A stretch of DNA of 20,108 nucleotides from Chthonomonas sp. UBA2785. Its GTDB lineage: Bacteria; Armatimonadota; Fimbriimonadia; Fimbriimonadales; Fimbriimonadaceae. The position numbers and the translations under genes are program-made. The notes beneath the pieces were generated by a model. That model was not told the DNA's origin. It saw only the letters and a list, made by a program, of their open reading frames with translations, and ran no database searches. This document shows positions 1-7,010 of this stretch, one piece after another. The first letter of the stretch is position 1; every line of letters begins with the position of its first letter. The stretch lies in contig DEIB01000045.1 in assembly GCA_002352215.1 (NCBI GenBank), positions 1 through 20,108 of the forward strand. Direction: 5' to 3'.

Positions 1-32
1 ACCGAACGAGGCAGATTTTGGCAAGGAAGTCA

Positions 33-1778
33 ATGCGTGGCTCCAGCACACCCTCGGTGCGTGGGCCTGGACAAATTCAAATTATCGTCAATGTCTCCAG
101 CCGCGAAACGAGGATCGCGGTGCTGGAGGATCGAGACCTGGTCGAGTACCGGGTTGAGCGCGAAGAGCGCGTCGTCGGCAGCATCTTTAAGGGGGTCGTG
201 CAAAACGTCCTGCCCGGGATGGATGCGGCCTTTGTGGATATCGGCCTGGAGCGCAACGCGTTCCTTTACGTCGCCGACATCATGCCGGACGACATCAACG
301 ACAACAGCCCGGCTAGCGTGCGGCGCAGCGAACTCCGCCGCCGCAAGATCAAGGAACTGATCAAGCCCGGCCAAGAGCTGATGGTGCAGGTCACCAAGGG
401 CCCGCGCGGCACCAAGGGTGCCCGCGTCACCACCCGGATTTCGCTTCCCGGCCGCTACGTGGTGCTGATGCCCGAGCACAGCCAGGTGGGTGTGAGCCGC
501 AAGCTAGAAGACCGCAAGGAGCGTGAGCGCCTTCGCCGCATCGGCGAGAAGATCACCCCTGCCGGCTTTGGGCTCATCATGCGTACGGAGTGTGAAGGCC
601 GTTCCGCCGAGGAATTGCTGGCCGACGTTCAGTTCTTGCAGCAGTTATGGGCGCAAACGATGGAATCGGCCAAGCGCCTGCGCGCCCCCGCCGTGGTGCA
701 CCGCGACCAAACGTTGCTTTATCGCACGATTCGCGACGTCTTTGGCGACGAGATTGACCGCTTGGTCATTGATGACCCCGAAGAGTACGAGAAGGTCAGC
801 CTGGTGGCGGGCATGGTGGTGCCGGCCCTGCGCGGCAAGATCACGCTTTACGATCAAGAAGAACCGATTTTCGACCACTACGGTATCGAAAAGGACCTCG
901 ACCGCTTACTGCTGCACAAGGTGTGGCTCAAGTCCGGTGGCTACCTGGTGGTGGACGAAACCGAAGCCCTCACCGCGATTGACGTCAACACCGGCAAGCA
1001 GGTGGGTTCGCACTCGCTCAACGAGACGATCCTGAGCACGAACATGGAAGCGGCCCGCGAAGTGTGCCGCCAACTGCGCCTGCGCGACATGGGCGGCATC
1101 ATCGTCATCGACTTCATTGACATGGAGGAAGCCGATGCGCAGAAGCGGCTATTGGATTACTTCACGAAGCAATTGGCGCGCGACCGTGCCCGCACCCGGG
1201 TGGGCAAGATTAGCTCGCTCGGCCTGGTGGAAATCACCCGCAAGCGCACTGGCGAAAGCGTGACCGAGGCCATCACCTCGCTCTGCCCGCTTTGCAACGG
1301 CCGGGGCCGTATCGCCAGCAGCGACACCGTGGGCCTGTGGATTGAGCGCGACATGCGCCGCCGCCTGAATGAACCGGGCAACGCGTTCCACATCGTGTGC
1401 CACCCGGCGGTGGTCGAGGCTCTCATTGGAGCGGACGGGGAAGTTATCGAGGAGATGGAGCACGAACTCCAGCGCGGCCTCTACATCCGGGCCAACCACG
1501 ATATCGGCATCGAGGAATATCACATCGAGGGCGGCACGATCGAAGAGTTCGACCGCTACTTCATGGGCTTCCGCCGGGCGCAAGTGCTGGAATGCACGGT
1601 GCGCCGCAGCGCGGTGGAATCCACCGGCAAGGTCATCGGCTGGACCGACGGAGGCTACTTCGTCGAACTCCTGGGTGCCGAAGACTTGGTGGGCCAACGC
1701 GTGAAGGTGGTGCTGCAAGATATCCGCCGCGCCTTTGGTGTGGGCGATGTGATTCAGCCCGTCGGCAACCGATCGTAA
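33..1778 (+). CDS. rng: Ribonuclease E/G family endoribonuclease
   Basis: This is a single-strand-specific endoribonuclease that matures rRNA and decays mRNA in the cytoplasm. From the ATG at 33 it has 581 residues. An S1 RNA-binding domain lies at about residues 45-130 (VGSIFKGVVQNVLPGMDAAF region), followed by the 5'-sensor and DNase I-like catalytic domains. The metal-binding aspartates are D317 (in IDVNTGK) and D360 (in IVIDFIDM), spaced 43 apart as in E. coli RNase E. The zinc-link CPLCNGRG has its cysteines at 418 and 421. After it comes a KH-like stretch and a tail that resembles a TRAM domain (YFVELLGAEDLVGQRVKV). There is no long disordered degradosome scaffold, so it is the short RNase G-like form. 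ATG 33 follows AAGGA at suitable spacing. A TTG at 18 in the same frame is an alternative start. Whether to call it rne or rng is a matter of convention. Confidence 0.93.
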   Translation: MRGSSTPSVRGPGQIQIIVNVSSRETRIAVLEDRDLVEYRVEREERVVGSIFKGVVQNVLPGMDAAFVDIGLERNAFLYVADIMPDDINDNSPASVRRSELRRRKIKELIKPGQELMVQVTKGPRGTKGARVTTRISLPGRYVVLMPEHSQVGVSRKLEDRKERERLRRIGEKITPAGFGLIMRTECEGRSAEELLADVQFLQQLWAQTMESAKRLRAPAVVHRDQTLLYRTIRDVFGDEIDRLVIDDPEEYEKVSLVAGMVVPALRGKITLYDQEEPIFDHYGIEKDLDRLLLHKVWLKSGGYLVVDETEALTAIDVNTGKQVGSHSLNETILSTNMEAAREVCRQLRLRDMGGIIVIDFIDMEEADAQKRLLDYFTKQLARDRARTRVGKISSLGLVEITRKRTGESVTEAITSLCPLCNGRGRIASSDTVGLWIERDMRRRLNEPGNAFHIVCHPAVVEALIGADGEVIEEMEHELQRGLYIRANHDIGIEEYHIEGGTIEEFDRYFMGFRRAQVLECTVRRSAVESTGKVIGWTDGGYFVELLGAEDLVGQRVKVVLQDIRRAFGVGDVIQPVGNRS

Positions 1779-1791
1779 ATCGACTTGCGAA

Positions 1792-1821
1792 GGTTCTCCG
1801 GTTCGACCGGGCCGGGGAACC
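1792..1821 (+). other. Imperfect hairpin downstream of the RNase gene
   Basis: GGTTC at 1792-1796 can pair with GAACC at 1817-1821. Inside it CCGGT at 1798-1802 pairs with ACCGG at 1806-1810 around a TCG loop. No T-tract follows, so it is not a standard intrinsic terminator. It may be an mRNA end or processing structure between the RNase gene and the next gene. Confidence 0.3.
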
Positions 1822-1845
1822 AAGCACATTTGCACTGCCCTAGGA

Positions 1846-1851
1846 TAGAAT
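1846..1851 (+). promoter_or_regulatory. Candidate -10 element upstream of the 1860 gene
   Basis: TAGAAT sits inside TAGGATAGAATAC. It ends 8 bases before the ATG at 1860, so a transcript starting 6-7 bases downstream would be essentially leaderless. No convincing -35 box is visible at 16-18 bp. Confidence 0.4.
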
Positions 1852-1859
1852 ACGGGCAG

Positions 1860-2468
1860 ATGGTCGACGTTGCAGAAGTTTGGTCCGAGGCTCTCCCGGC
1901 CATCAAAGACGGGGTCACCGGGGTCGGCGTGTGGACCGCCCTCAACGTCAGCGTGGCCATCAAGTACGAAGATGGCTTCTTCGTAGTCGGCGTTCCGTAC
2001 CGCGACCAAGAGTTGGCCGGCCACCTTCGCCTGCCGCAAACCAAGCGTCTGATTGAGCACGAGGTGGGCATCCGCCTGAATGCTAAGGTCAACCTGCGCG
2101 TTATTGAAGGCACCGAGGCCGCCGACTGGGAAACCGAGAAGCGCCGCGATGCCGAAAAGCGCCGCCTGCAAGAACAAGCCGTGGCCCGCGCCCGCGCCGA
2201 AGTGGCCGCCGGCACCAGCTGGGATTCGGTGTACGAGCAGCTCAGCCGCAAGTTTGCCGCCACGCCCAACCGGTCGTTGCCGCAAAACCGCGCCCAGTTC
2301 TTTATGGAAGCCATTGACCTGGTGGCCGAAGCCCTGAGCAAGACCCCCGTGGCCGATGACTTTGCCGAGCGGCAGTACGCCCGGTGCCTGGAGCGCATCA
2401 GCCAATACACGGAACTGCCCAGCACGCTGGTGGCCGTCAAGGTTCTCGAGCGCACCTTCCAGGGTTAA
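1860..2468 (+). CDS. Hypothetical protein with DnaA-N-like N-terminus
   Basis: I do not recognise the family. From ATG 1860 the product has 202 residues. The first 80 or so (VWSEALPAIKDG, then WTALNV, then a strand-like FFVVGVPYRDQ, then a helix and VNLRVIEG) follow the order of the DnaA N-terminal domain: a W-containing helix, a 'W' helix, a hydrophobic strand ending in VP, then a helix. That is resemblance by eye only. Residues about 85-125 are strongly charged and alanine-rich (EKRRDAEKRRLQEQ) and probably form a long helix or coiled coil. The C-terminal third looks helical. There is no signal peptide or membrane segment, so it is probably cytoplasmic. A longer TTG start at 1785 exists, but it would run through the -10-like element. 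The stop lies 6 nt before the next gene, which suggests co-transcription. Confidence 0.75.
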   Translation: MVDVAEVWSEALPAIKDGVTGVGVWTALNVSVAIKYEDGFFVVGVPYRDQELAGHLRLPQTKRLIEHEVGIRLNAKVNLRVIEGTEAADWETEKRRDAEKRRLQEQAVARARAEVAAGTSWDSVYEQLSRKFAATPNRSLPQNRAQFFMEAIDLVAEALSKTPVADDFAERQYARCLERISQYTELPSTLVAVKVLERTFQG

Positions 2469-2474
2469 GTCCGC

Positions 2475-3239
2475 ATGGCGCCCACCGCCATCATTTTAGG
2501 TTCGGGCACCAGCAACGGGGTCCCCACGCTGGGGCGCACCTACCCGCCGGAATTCTTAGCCGACCCGCGCAACCACCGCACCCGCGCCTCGTGCCTGTTG
2601 CAAGGCCCCGAGGGCAACGTGCTGATTGACTGCAGCCCGGAAATGCGCCTGCAACTGCTGCGCGAGGGCGTGCAAGACCTGGCGGCGGTGCTCATCACGC
2701 ACACCCACGCCGACCACATTATGGGGATGGATGATCTGCGGGCGTTCTGCCTCAAGACGGGGGCCGATATGCCAGTCTACGCCGCCCCGGAACACCAAGA
2801 CGACATCCGCCGGGTGTTCCCGTATGCCTTCGGCCAGTTTCCGCCGGGCATCTTTGTGCCTCGCTTTGACCTGCGCGAGGTGACAAGCACCCTGGAACTC
2901 GGGGGGCTCACCATCCGCACCGCCTACGTGCCCCACGGGCCGGTGCGCTGCCTGGTGGTGCGCGTGAACGACTTTTGTTACGCCACCGACCTGAGCGACA
3001 TCCCCGACGAAGCGCTCCCGCTGTTTGAGGGGCTGGACACGCTGGTGCTGGATGCCGTGCGCTACCGGCCACACCCCAATCACTTCCATTGGGACCGTGC
3101 GGTGGAGTGGGCGGAGCGCCTGGCGCCGCGCATCACCTACTTCACGCATCTGTGTGATGATTACGACCACGGACCGGTGGAAGCCGGGCTCCCGCCGCAC
3201 CTGCGGCTGGCCTACGATGGACTTCGCATCCCACTTTAG
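2475..3239 (+). CDS. Metallo-beta-lactamase-fold hydrolase (PhnP-like)
   Basis: This is a 254-residue metal-dependent hydrolase of the PhnP/YycJ-type metallo-beta-lactamase branch. Members act as phosphodiesterases on cyclic or linear phosphodiesters. The N-terminal GSGTSNGVPTLG is typical of this branch. The zinc-binding motif is THTHADH at residues 75-81, followed by GMDDLR, which is also characteristic. Later metal-ligand candidates are H in VPHGP, the D in FCYATDLSD, and H in TYFTHLCDDYDH. It lacks the CxxC-type zinc cluster that PhnP carries near residue 20-40, having RTYPPEF instead, so the exact substrate cannot be assigned. It starts at ATG 2475, 6 nt after the preceding stop, and is likely in an operon with that gene. 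Confidence 0.88.
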   Translation: MAPTAIILGSGTSNGVPTLGRTYPPEFLADPRNHRTRASCLLQGPEGNVLIDCSPEMRLQLLREGVQDLAAVLITHTHADHIMGMDDLRAFCLKTGADMPVYAAPEHQDDIRRVFPYAFGQFPPGIFVPRFDLREVTSTLELGGLTIRTAYVPHGPVRCLVVRVNDFCYATDLSDIPDEALPLFEGLDTLVLDAVRYRPHPNHFHWDRAVEWAERLAPRITYFTHLCDDYDHGPVEAGLPPHLRLAYDGLRIPL

Positions 3240-3309
3240 GGCCGCAAGTTCAAAAACCTAACAAAAAAAGTCAGGCTTCCCCTCAAGTTTGCGGGGGATG
3301 TGCCAAGGA

Positions 3310-3315
3310 TAGTCT
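3310..3315 (+). promoter_or_regulatory. Candidate -10 element upstream of the small membrane protein gene
   Basis: TAGTCT occurs within AAGGATAGTCT and shares the GGATAG core with elements at 1846 and 3615. It lies 30 bases upstream of the preferred TTG start at 3346. The -35 region is not clear. Confidence 0.35.
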
Positions 3316-3345
3316 TTGGATTCAGTTCATCGGAGCCTACGTCTC

Positions 3346-3597
3346 TTGCCTCAACCTTCCATCGTCGCCGGAATTCTCGCCCTCGTGGTCCTTGCCACGG
3401 GCGTACTTTCGGGTGCCGAGTCCCTCGCCCTCTTGCAGCGCGCCGCCATCGCATATTTCGCGGGGTTGGTGCTGGGGCACTTGTGGAACGCCTTCTTCCA
3501 GTTGCCGGTCCGCCAGTTCAGAGACGAAGGAAATGAGGACGAGAACGGCGCCGACAAAGAATCTGCGGAGGAACCTGCGACCGCAAAGGCGGCATAG
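3346..3597 (+). CDS. Small two-helix membrane protein, hypothetical
   Basis: This is a small protein of unknown function, 83 residues from TTG 3346. Two hydrophobic segments are visible: about residues 5-20 (IVAGILALVVLATGVL) and 27-45 (AAIAYFAGLVLGHLWNAFF). They are followed by a hydrophilic, acidic C-terminal tail (RDEGNEDENGADKESAEE), so it is probably an inner-membrane hairpin. A GGAG at 3331-3334 supports TTG 3346. An upstream TTG at 3316 in frame is the alternative and would add ten residues, but it would start almost on the -10-like element. It lies 55 nt upstream of the sigma factor gene and might be co-transcribed with it, although the sigma gene has its own -10-like sequence. No family is recognised. 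Confidence 0.65.
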   Translation: MPQPSIVAGILALVVLATGVLSGAESLALLQRAAIAYFAGLVLGHLWNAFFQLPVRQFRDEGNEDENGADKESAEEPATAKAA

Positions 3598-3614
3598 CCG
3601 TCTTGGAATTAGGA

Positions 3615-3620
3615 TAGACT
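3615..3620 (+). promoter_or_regulatory. Candidate -10 element upstream of the sigma factor gene
   Basis: TAGACT lies inside TTAGGATAGACT, 33 bases before ATG 3653. It shares the GGATAGA(A/C)T pattern with the element at 1846. No good -35 is seen. Confidence 0.4.
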
Positions 3621-3652
3621 CCGATTAGGTCAGTTTAAGGTTTTCGATCATC

Positions 3653-4438
3653 ATGCCCATGTCTCCTGCCACCATCCAACGCGCTTGGATCCGCCACAAA
3701 GTCTACAAAGAGGAGCAGGCTCGTCTTGACCTGATTGACAACTACTCCTACTTGGTCAAGATCACGGCGGGCCGTTTAGTGGCCAACACCCCGGGGGGCA
3801 TGGACCGGGATGACCTGATTTCGGCCGGTGTGATTGGGCTCATCAAGAGCGTGGACCAGTACGATCCCAGCCGGGATGTCAAGTTTGAAACTTACGCCAT
3901 CGCTTTGATTCGTGGCGCCATCCTGGAGATGATGCGCGACGAGGACTGGGTGCCCCGCAGCATCCGCGAGAAGCTGAAGGCCCTGGAGCGCGCCAACCAG
4001 CGCCTAGAAACCGAACTCAACCGCCCACCCACCCGCCGGGAGCTCGCCGATGCGCTGGAACTGAGCGAGCAGGAAGTGATGGACCTGCAAGTGCGGGCCG
4101 GACGCACCAACGTTTTTAGCCTGGACGACGTGATTGGAGGGAGCGGCGGCGAAGGTGAAGACAGCCTCCACCTCATCGAAATGATCGTGGACGAGGATGC
4201 TTCGCCGGAAGACGAAGTGGAAGGCCGCGACCTCAAGCGCATTCTGGCCGCCGGCGTGGACAAACTGCCGGAGCGCGAGCGCCTAGTGGTGTCGCTTTAT
4301 TACTTTGAAGGGCTGACCTTTAAGGAAATTGGGAACGTGCTGGGGGTGAGCGAAAGCCGCGTGTACCAGCTGCACACCCAGGCCATGAGCCGCCTGCGCA
4401 CGTTCATGCGCGAGCAAGGCATCCCGCAAGTGGCATAA
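3653..4438 (+). CDS. RNA polymerase sigma factor, FliA/WhiG (sigma-28) type
   Basis: This is a 261-residue alternative sigma factor that directs RNA polymerase to a specific promoter class. Region 2 spans about residues 25-105, with DLISAGVIGLIKSVDQYDPS, the region 2.3/2.4 helix KFETYAIALIRGAILEMMR, and DWVPRSIR at 98-105, a hallmark of the FliA/WhiG branch. Region 3 covers about 108-180 (LNRPPTRRELADALELS). Region 4 has the helix-turn-helix LTFKEIGNVLGVSESRVYQL at 221-240. The length suits a sigma-28 protein. It starts at ATG 3653; an ATG two codons later is possible. No flagellar gene or FlgM-like anti-sigma factor lies in the window, so whether it serves motility, pili or another programme cannot be told. 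I leave the symbol blank because fliA would imply flagella. Confidence 0.92.
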   Translation: MPMSPATIQRAWIRHKVYKEEQARLDLIDNYSYLVKITAGRLVANTPGGMDRDDLISAGVIGLIKSVDQYDPSRDVKFETYAIALIRGAILEMMRDEDWVPRSIREKLKALERANQRLETELNRPPTRRELADALELSEQEVMDLQVRAGRTNVFSLDDVIGGSGGEGEDSLHLIEMIVDEDASPEDEVEGRDLKRILAAGVDKLPERERLVVSLYYFEGLTFKEIGNVLGVSESRVYQLHTQAMSRLRTFMREQGIPQVA

Positions 4439-4465
4439 CGCTCCGCGTACTCAATGATCGTGTTG

Positions 4466-4487
4466 GCGCCCTGTAACCACAGGTCGC
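4466..4487 (+). terminator. Weak hairpin, possible terminator of the sigma gene
   Basis: GCG then CCTGT (4470-4474) pairs with ACAGG (4479-4483) then CGC, with one mismatch and an AACC loop. A pyrimidine-rich stretch (TTCTCGTCGTCTTT) follows but there is no clean T-run. It could instead be a leader hairpin of the next gene. Confidence 0.3.
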
Positions 4488-4510
4488 TTCTCGTCGTCTT
4501 TGGAGTCAGA

Positions 4511-5713
4511 ATGCCTTTTGGGGAAGGGATGATGACTCGACACAACGCTTACCAGCGGATCGCGTGTTTGGCGACCATTGTTCTAAGTGGGCTCGTTCCG
4601 TCTCTCGGCATGGCCCAGTCGAGCGCTCAGCAGGAAGGTGAGTTTGCCCGAGATGTTATCGCCCGGGTCAAACAAGAGTGGTCCCTGCACCCCGGTCCGC
4701 TGATGGTGGACGCCAGAGACTGGCTCCCAAACGAAACCGTGATGGATGGTGACCGAGTGATTCGGGAGCCGGACCTCAAGGTGATAGCCCAGGCTGGGAA
4801 GCGCCGGTACATCCAGGTGGGGCGAGCCGACGTGTTCGCCCGGCGACTCGAAGTCAGCCCCTCCCTGCGCATGGGGAGACCTCACTCCCTTTATGCTTTT
4901 GCCAGTCAGCGCTTTGACGTATTGCTCGAAGGGCTACCCCTCAATCAGTTCACGGCCGACGAGCGAGAATTGTGGACCGATGTGGGATTTGCATCTCCCG
5001 CCTTCCTTCACGCACTCCGAAACAACTCAACCGCCCCCATGGTGCTCAGTGCGAGCATGTCTTGGATGGAGAATGGTCAGTTGCGTTCGGTGGGAGGATT
5101 TCGGATTCATGAAGCAGTCGTAAACGCGCCCACGGGTAATCCTGCATGGGCGGCACCGCGACTCACACCTCAGCCGGAGACTCTTACCCTCGATTTCGGC
5201 GACGGTGAGATGTTGACGACTCGTGAACTGATCGGACGTGTGGCTGAGCTCGGATACTCCGTTCGCTACGATGCGCGACTCGAGGGCTCTCCGATCTTCG
5301 TGAAGGGTGTTTTTGAAGTCGGCGAAATTTTGGAGTCATTGAGGGAGGTGCTGCAAACCATTCCCATGTCTGCCCAAGACCTGCGCGCCCAAAGGAACCA
5401 CATGCCGGCCAGATACCGGGAAATGTTGGTCGCGGCATTGATCAAAAGGGGATTCTCCCCATCTCTGGCGGAGCGGCTCGAATTGCCGACGGCCACGATG
5501 GTTTACGAAATCGTGGCTACGAAGAAAGAGTTTCGCGAGGTTGAGCTGCTGAAGGCGAGGATGAGTAGTGAGGAAAGTGAGGCTGACCAAGTGATTCGGA
5601 TGGAAGTTGAGCTTCGTTTCTGGTGTGATCCAGGCTTCATTTGGCGTTCTATGCGAGCAGATGGAACGGGTCTGAGCCAAGGTGCGCTAAGTCACGGCCT
5701 TCCGGCGCCGTAG
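4511..5713 (+). CDS. Secreted hypothetical protein, paralogue of the 8110 gene
   Basis: This 400-residue protein is of unknown function. It has an N-terminal signal peptide, a hydrophobic core around IACLATIVLSGLVPSLGMAQ with likely cleavage after GMA. It aligns along most of its length with the product of the gene at 8110. Shared blocks are LHPGPL-VDA, DPDLK-IA / EPDLK-IA, RVGRADVFAR / QVGRADVFAR, VRYDARL, and an F-KG-F...ESL-EV..T-P block. The block from about residue 230 to 300 (an ELIGRVAELGYSVRYDARL stretch followed by FVKGVFEVGEI) resembles the short helix-strand repeats of secretin N-type or STN domains; this is inference. Start choice: ATG 4511 has GGAG at 4502-4505. ATG 4529 and 4532 also give a signal peptide but sit too close to GGGAAGGG. 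The gene looks less G+C-rich than its neighbours. Confidence 0.8.
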   Translation: MPFGEGMMTRHNAYQRIACLATIVLSGLVPSLGMAQSSAQQEGEFARDVIARVKQEWSLHPGPLMVDARDWLPNETVMDGDRVIREPDLKVIAQAGKRRYIQVGRADVFARRLEVSPSLRMGRPHSLYAFASQRFDVLLEGLPLNQFTADERELWTDVGFASPAFLHALRNNSTAPMVLSASMSWMENGQLRSVGGFRIHEAVVNAPTGNPAWAAPRLTPQPETLTLDFGDGEMLTTRELIGRVAELGYSVRYDARLEGSPIFVKGVFEVGEILESLREVLQTIPMSAQDLRAQRNHMPARYREMLVAALIKRGFSPSLAERLELPTATMVYEIVATKKEFREVELLKARMSSEESEADQVIRMEVELRFWCDPGFIWRSMRADGTGLSQGALSHGLPAP

Positions 5714-5853
5714 CTTCGCCCTAGCCTCCCGTACGCCCAATGGCCCCGGCGATTCCCGGTATCCTTACCAGGGTCCGGCCCGTCTGGCACGAACTTTGCG
5801 CCAAATGTGTTGTGACGAGTGGAGCGATCTCCGCTCACCCCCTTGCGGGAGCC

Positions 5854-6885
5854 ATGAATAGCATTATGTTTGGAAAGTATGGACTTTGGACCGCCGCCGC
5901 TCTGGCGGCCCTGGCCCTCACCGGTTGCAACCGGGGAGAAGAAACCCTTGCGACCGTGAACGGTGACCCCATCACCATGGAAGAGTTCATCAAGCACATC
6001 GAGACGAAGCCCACCGTCCGCGTGGTGGTGGACAACCGACAGCTTGAGGTCCCCGTGGCCAACACCATCGCCTTCCAGGCCTTGCAAGACCTCGTCACGC
6101 AAAAGCTCATCATCCAGATGGCGCGAGATAAGGGCTTCAAGCTGGACGACACCGCCGTGCAGGCCGAAATCGCCACGCTCGAAAAGATCAACCCGGGCTA
6201 CGTGAAGAATCTGCAAGCCCGTGGCCTGACCATGGAGCAGATCCGCCAGTCCATCCGCGTGGACCTGGCCCAGGAGCACCTGCTGACCGAAGGCATCAAG
6301 ATCAGCGACCAGCAAGTGGACAAGTTCATCAAGGACAGCCCCAACGCCTTCCTGAAGCCCGCGATGGCCGAAGTGGTGCAGATTGTGGTGCGCGATGAGC
6401 GCAGCAAGCAGCGCGCCGACAACCTTCTGCGCCAAGGCCGCAACTTCACCGACGTGGCCCGCGAAGTGAACCCGCAGAACGTGCCCAGCCGCAGCGAACT
6501 GAACCTGACCGCCATGAAGGCGCAGGTAGCCGCCCCGGTGGTGCGCACGCTCTATACGGGCCTGACCACCACGGCTCCGGGTCGCGCCACCGCTTGGATC
6601 AAGCTGGCCGACAACGAGCAGGTGAAGTACCTGGTGGAACGCCGCACCCAAGAGAGCAAGATCGAGATCACTAAGGAGCGCCGTGAGCGCATCCGCCGCG
6701 ACCTCGCCAAGGCTCAAGGTGCCCAGGCTGTGGACCTCAACGACCGCATCGCCAAGCGCCTGAAGGACAGCCAAGTCACCGTGGACAAGAGCTACCTGAA
6801 GGGCATGTGGGAACGCTTCATGGAAACCTTCGGCGAAGCCCTGAAGGAACAAGAAGCCAAGACCGGCACCACCGCCGGCAACTAA
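5854..6885 (+). CDS. SurA/PrsA-like peptidyl-prolyl isomerase-type lipoprotein
   Basis: This is a 343-residue exported lipoprotein, probably a periplasmic folding factor. The signal peptide ends in a lipobox, LALTGC, with C25 as the lipidated cysteine counting from ATG 5854. A SurA_N-like region follows (LATVNGDPITMEEFIKHIE, then helices with LVTQKLIIQMARDKGF). A segment related to the parvulin (PpiC) domain starts near residue 165 (AFLKPAMAEVVQIVVRD, then ADNLLRQGRNFTDVARE). The conserved parvulin active-site histidines and the usual GDLG-type segment are not evident, so it may be a chaperone without isomerase activity. The C-terminus is a charged helix. GGGAG precedes ATG 5854 closely (2 nt); ATG 5866 is the alternative and keeps the lipobox. 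The 140 nt upstream hold no gene. A strong terminator follows. Confidence 0.85.
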   Translation: MNSIMFGKYGLWTAAALAALALTGCNRGEETLATVNGDPITMEEFIKHIETKPTVRVVVDNRQLEVPVANTIAFQALQDLVTQKLIIQMARDKGFKLDDTAVQAEIATLEKINPGYVKNLQARGLTMEQIRQSIRVDLAQEHLLTEGIKISDQQVDKFIKDSPNAFLKPAMAEVVQIVVRDERSKQRADNLLRQGRNFTDVAREVNPQNVPSRSELNLTAMKAQVAAPVVRTLYTGLTTTAPGRATAWIKLADNEQVKYLVERRTQESKIEITKERRERIRRDLAKAQGAQAVDLNDRIAKRLKDSQVTVDKSYLKGMWERFMETFGEALKEQEAKTGTTAGN

Positions 6886-6905
6886 CCCGCCGATTGGCTC
6901 TCCCT

Positions 6906-6938
6906 GCCCTCGCTCCTCTTCGGGAGCGGGGGCTTTTT
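6906..6938 (+). terminator. Rho-independent terminator after the SurA/PrsA-like gene
   Basis: GCCCTCGCTCC at 6906-6916 pairs with GGAGCGGGGGC at 6923-6933 (11 bp with one G-T pair) around a six-base loop, followed directly by TTTTT. It begins 20 nt after the stop codon at 6885, which separates the lipoprotein gene from the reductase gene. Confidence 0.9.
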
Positions 6939-6997
6939 GTTGCGCGCGGGCAAGGCCGATGGCCCCCCGGGCCGGACGGGGGAACCGCGCGGGGGCG

Positions 6998-7003
6998 TAA
7001 ATT
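6998..7003 (+). promoter_or_regulatory. Candidate -10 element giving a leaderless reductase mRNA
   Basis: TAAATT ends 7 nt before the ATG at 7011, so transcription starting at the usual distance would begin on or beside the start codon. It stands out in an otherwise extremely G+C-rich stretch. GAGAGGG directly abuts the ATG, too near to act as a normal ribosome binding site. Confidence 0.4.
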
Positions 7004-7010
7004 GAGAGGG

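Noticed and set aside
3619..3630. FliA-type -10 (GCCGATAA-like) in front of the sigma gene, implying autoregulation
   Set aside because: Only CCGATTA is present and no TAAA -35 box lies at the needed spacing.
5692..6852. Long minus-strand open frame (386 codons) antisense to the SurA/PrsA-like gene
   Set aside because: It overlaps a well-supported gene codon for codon, encodes a leucine/histidine-rich sequence with no family features, and is the usual by-product of G+C-rich third positions.
6807..7010. N-terminal extension of the ferredoxin-NADP reductase into the preceding gene
   Set aside because: The extension would cross the intrinsic terminator at 6906-6938, overlaps the lipoprotein gene in another frame, and is not part of the family fold, which begins just after ATG 7011.
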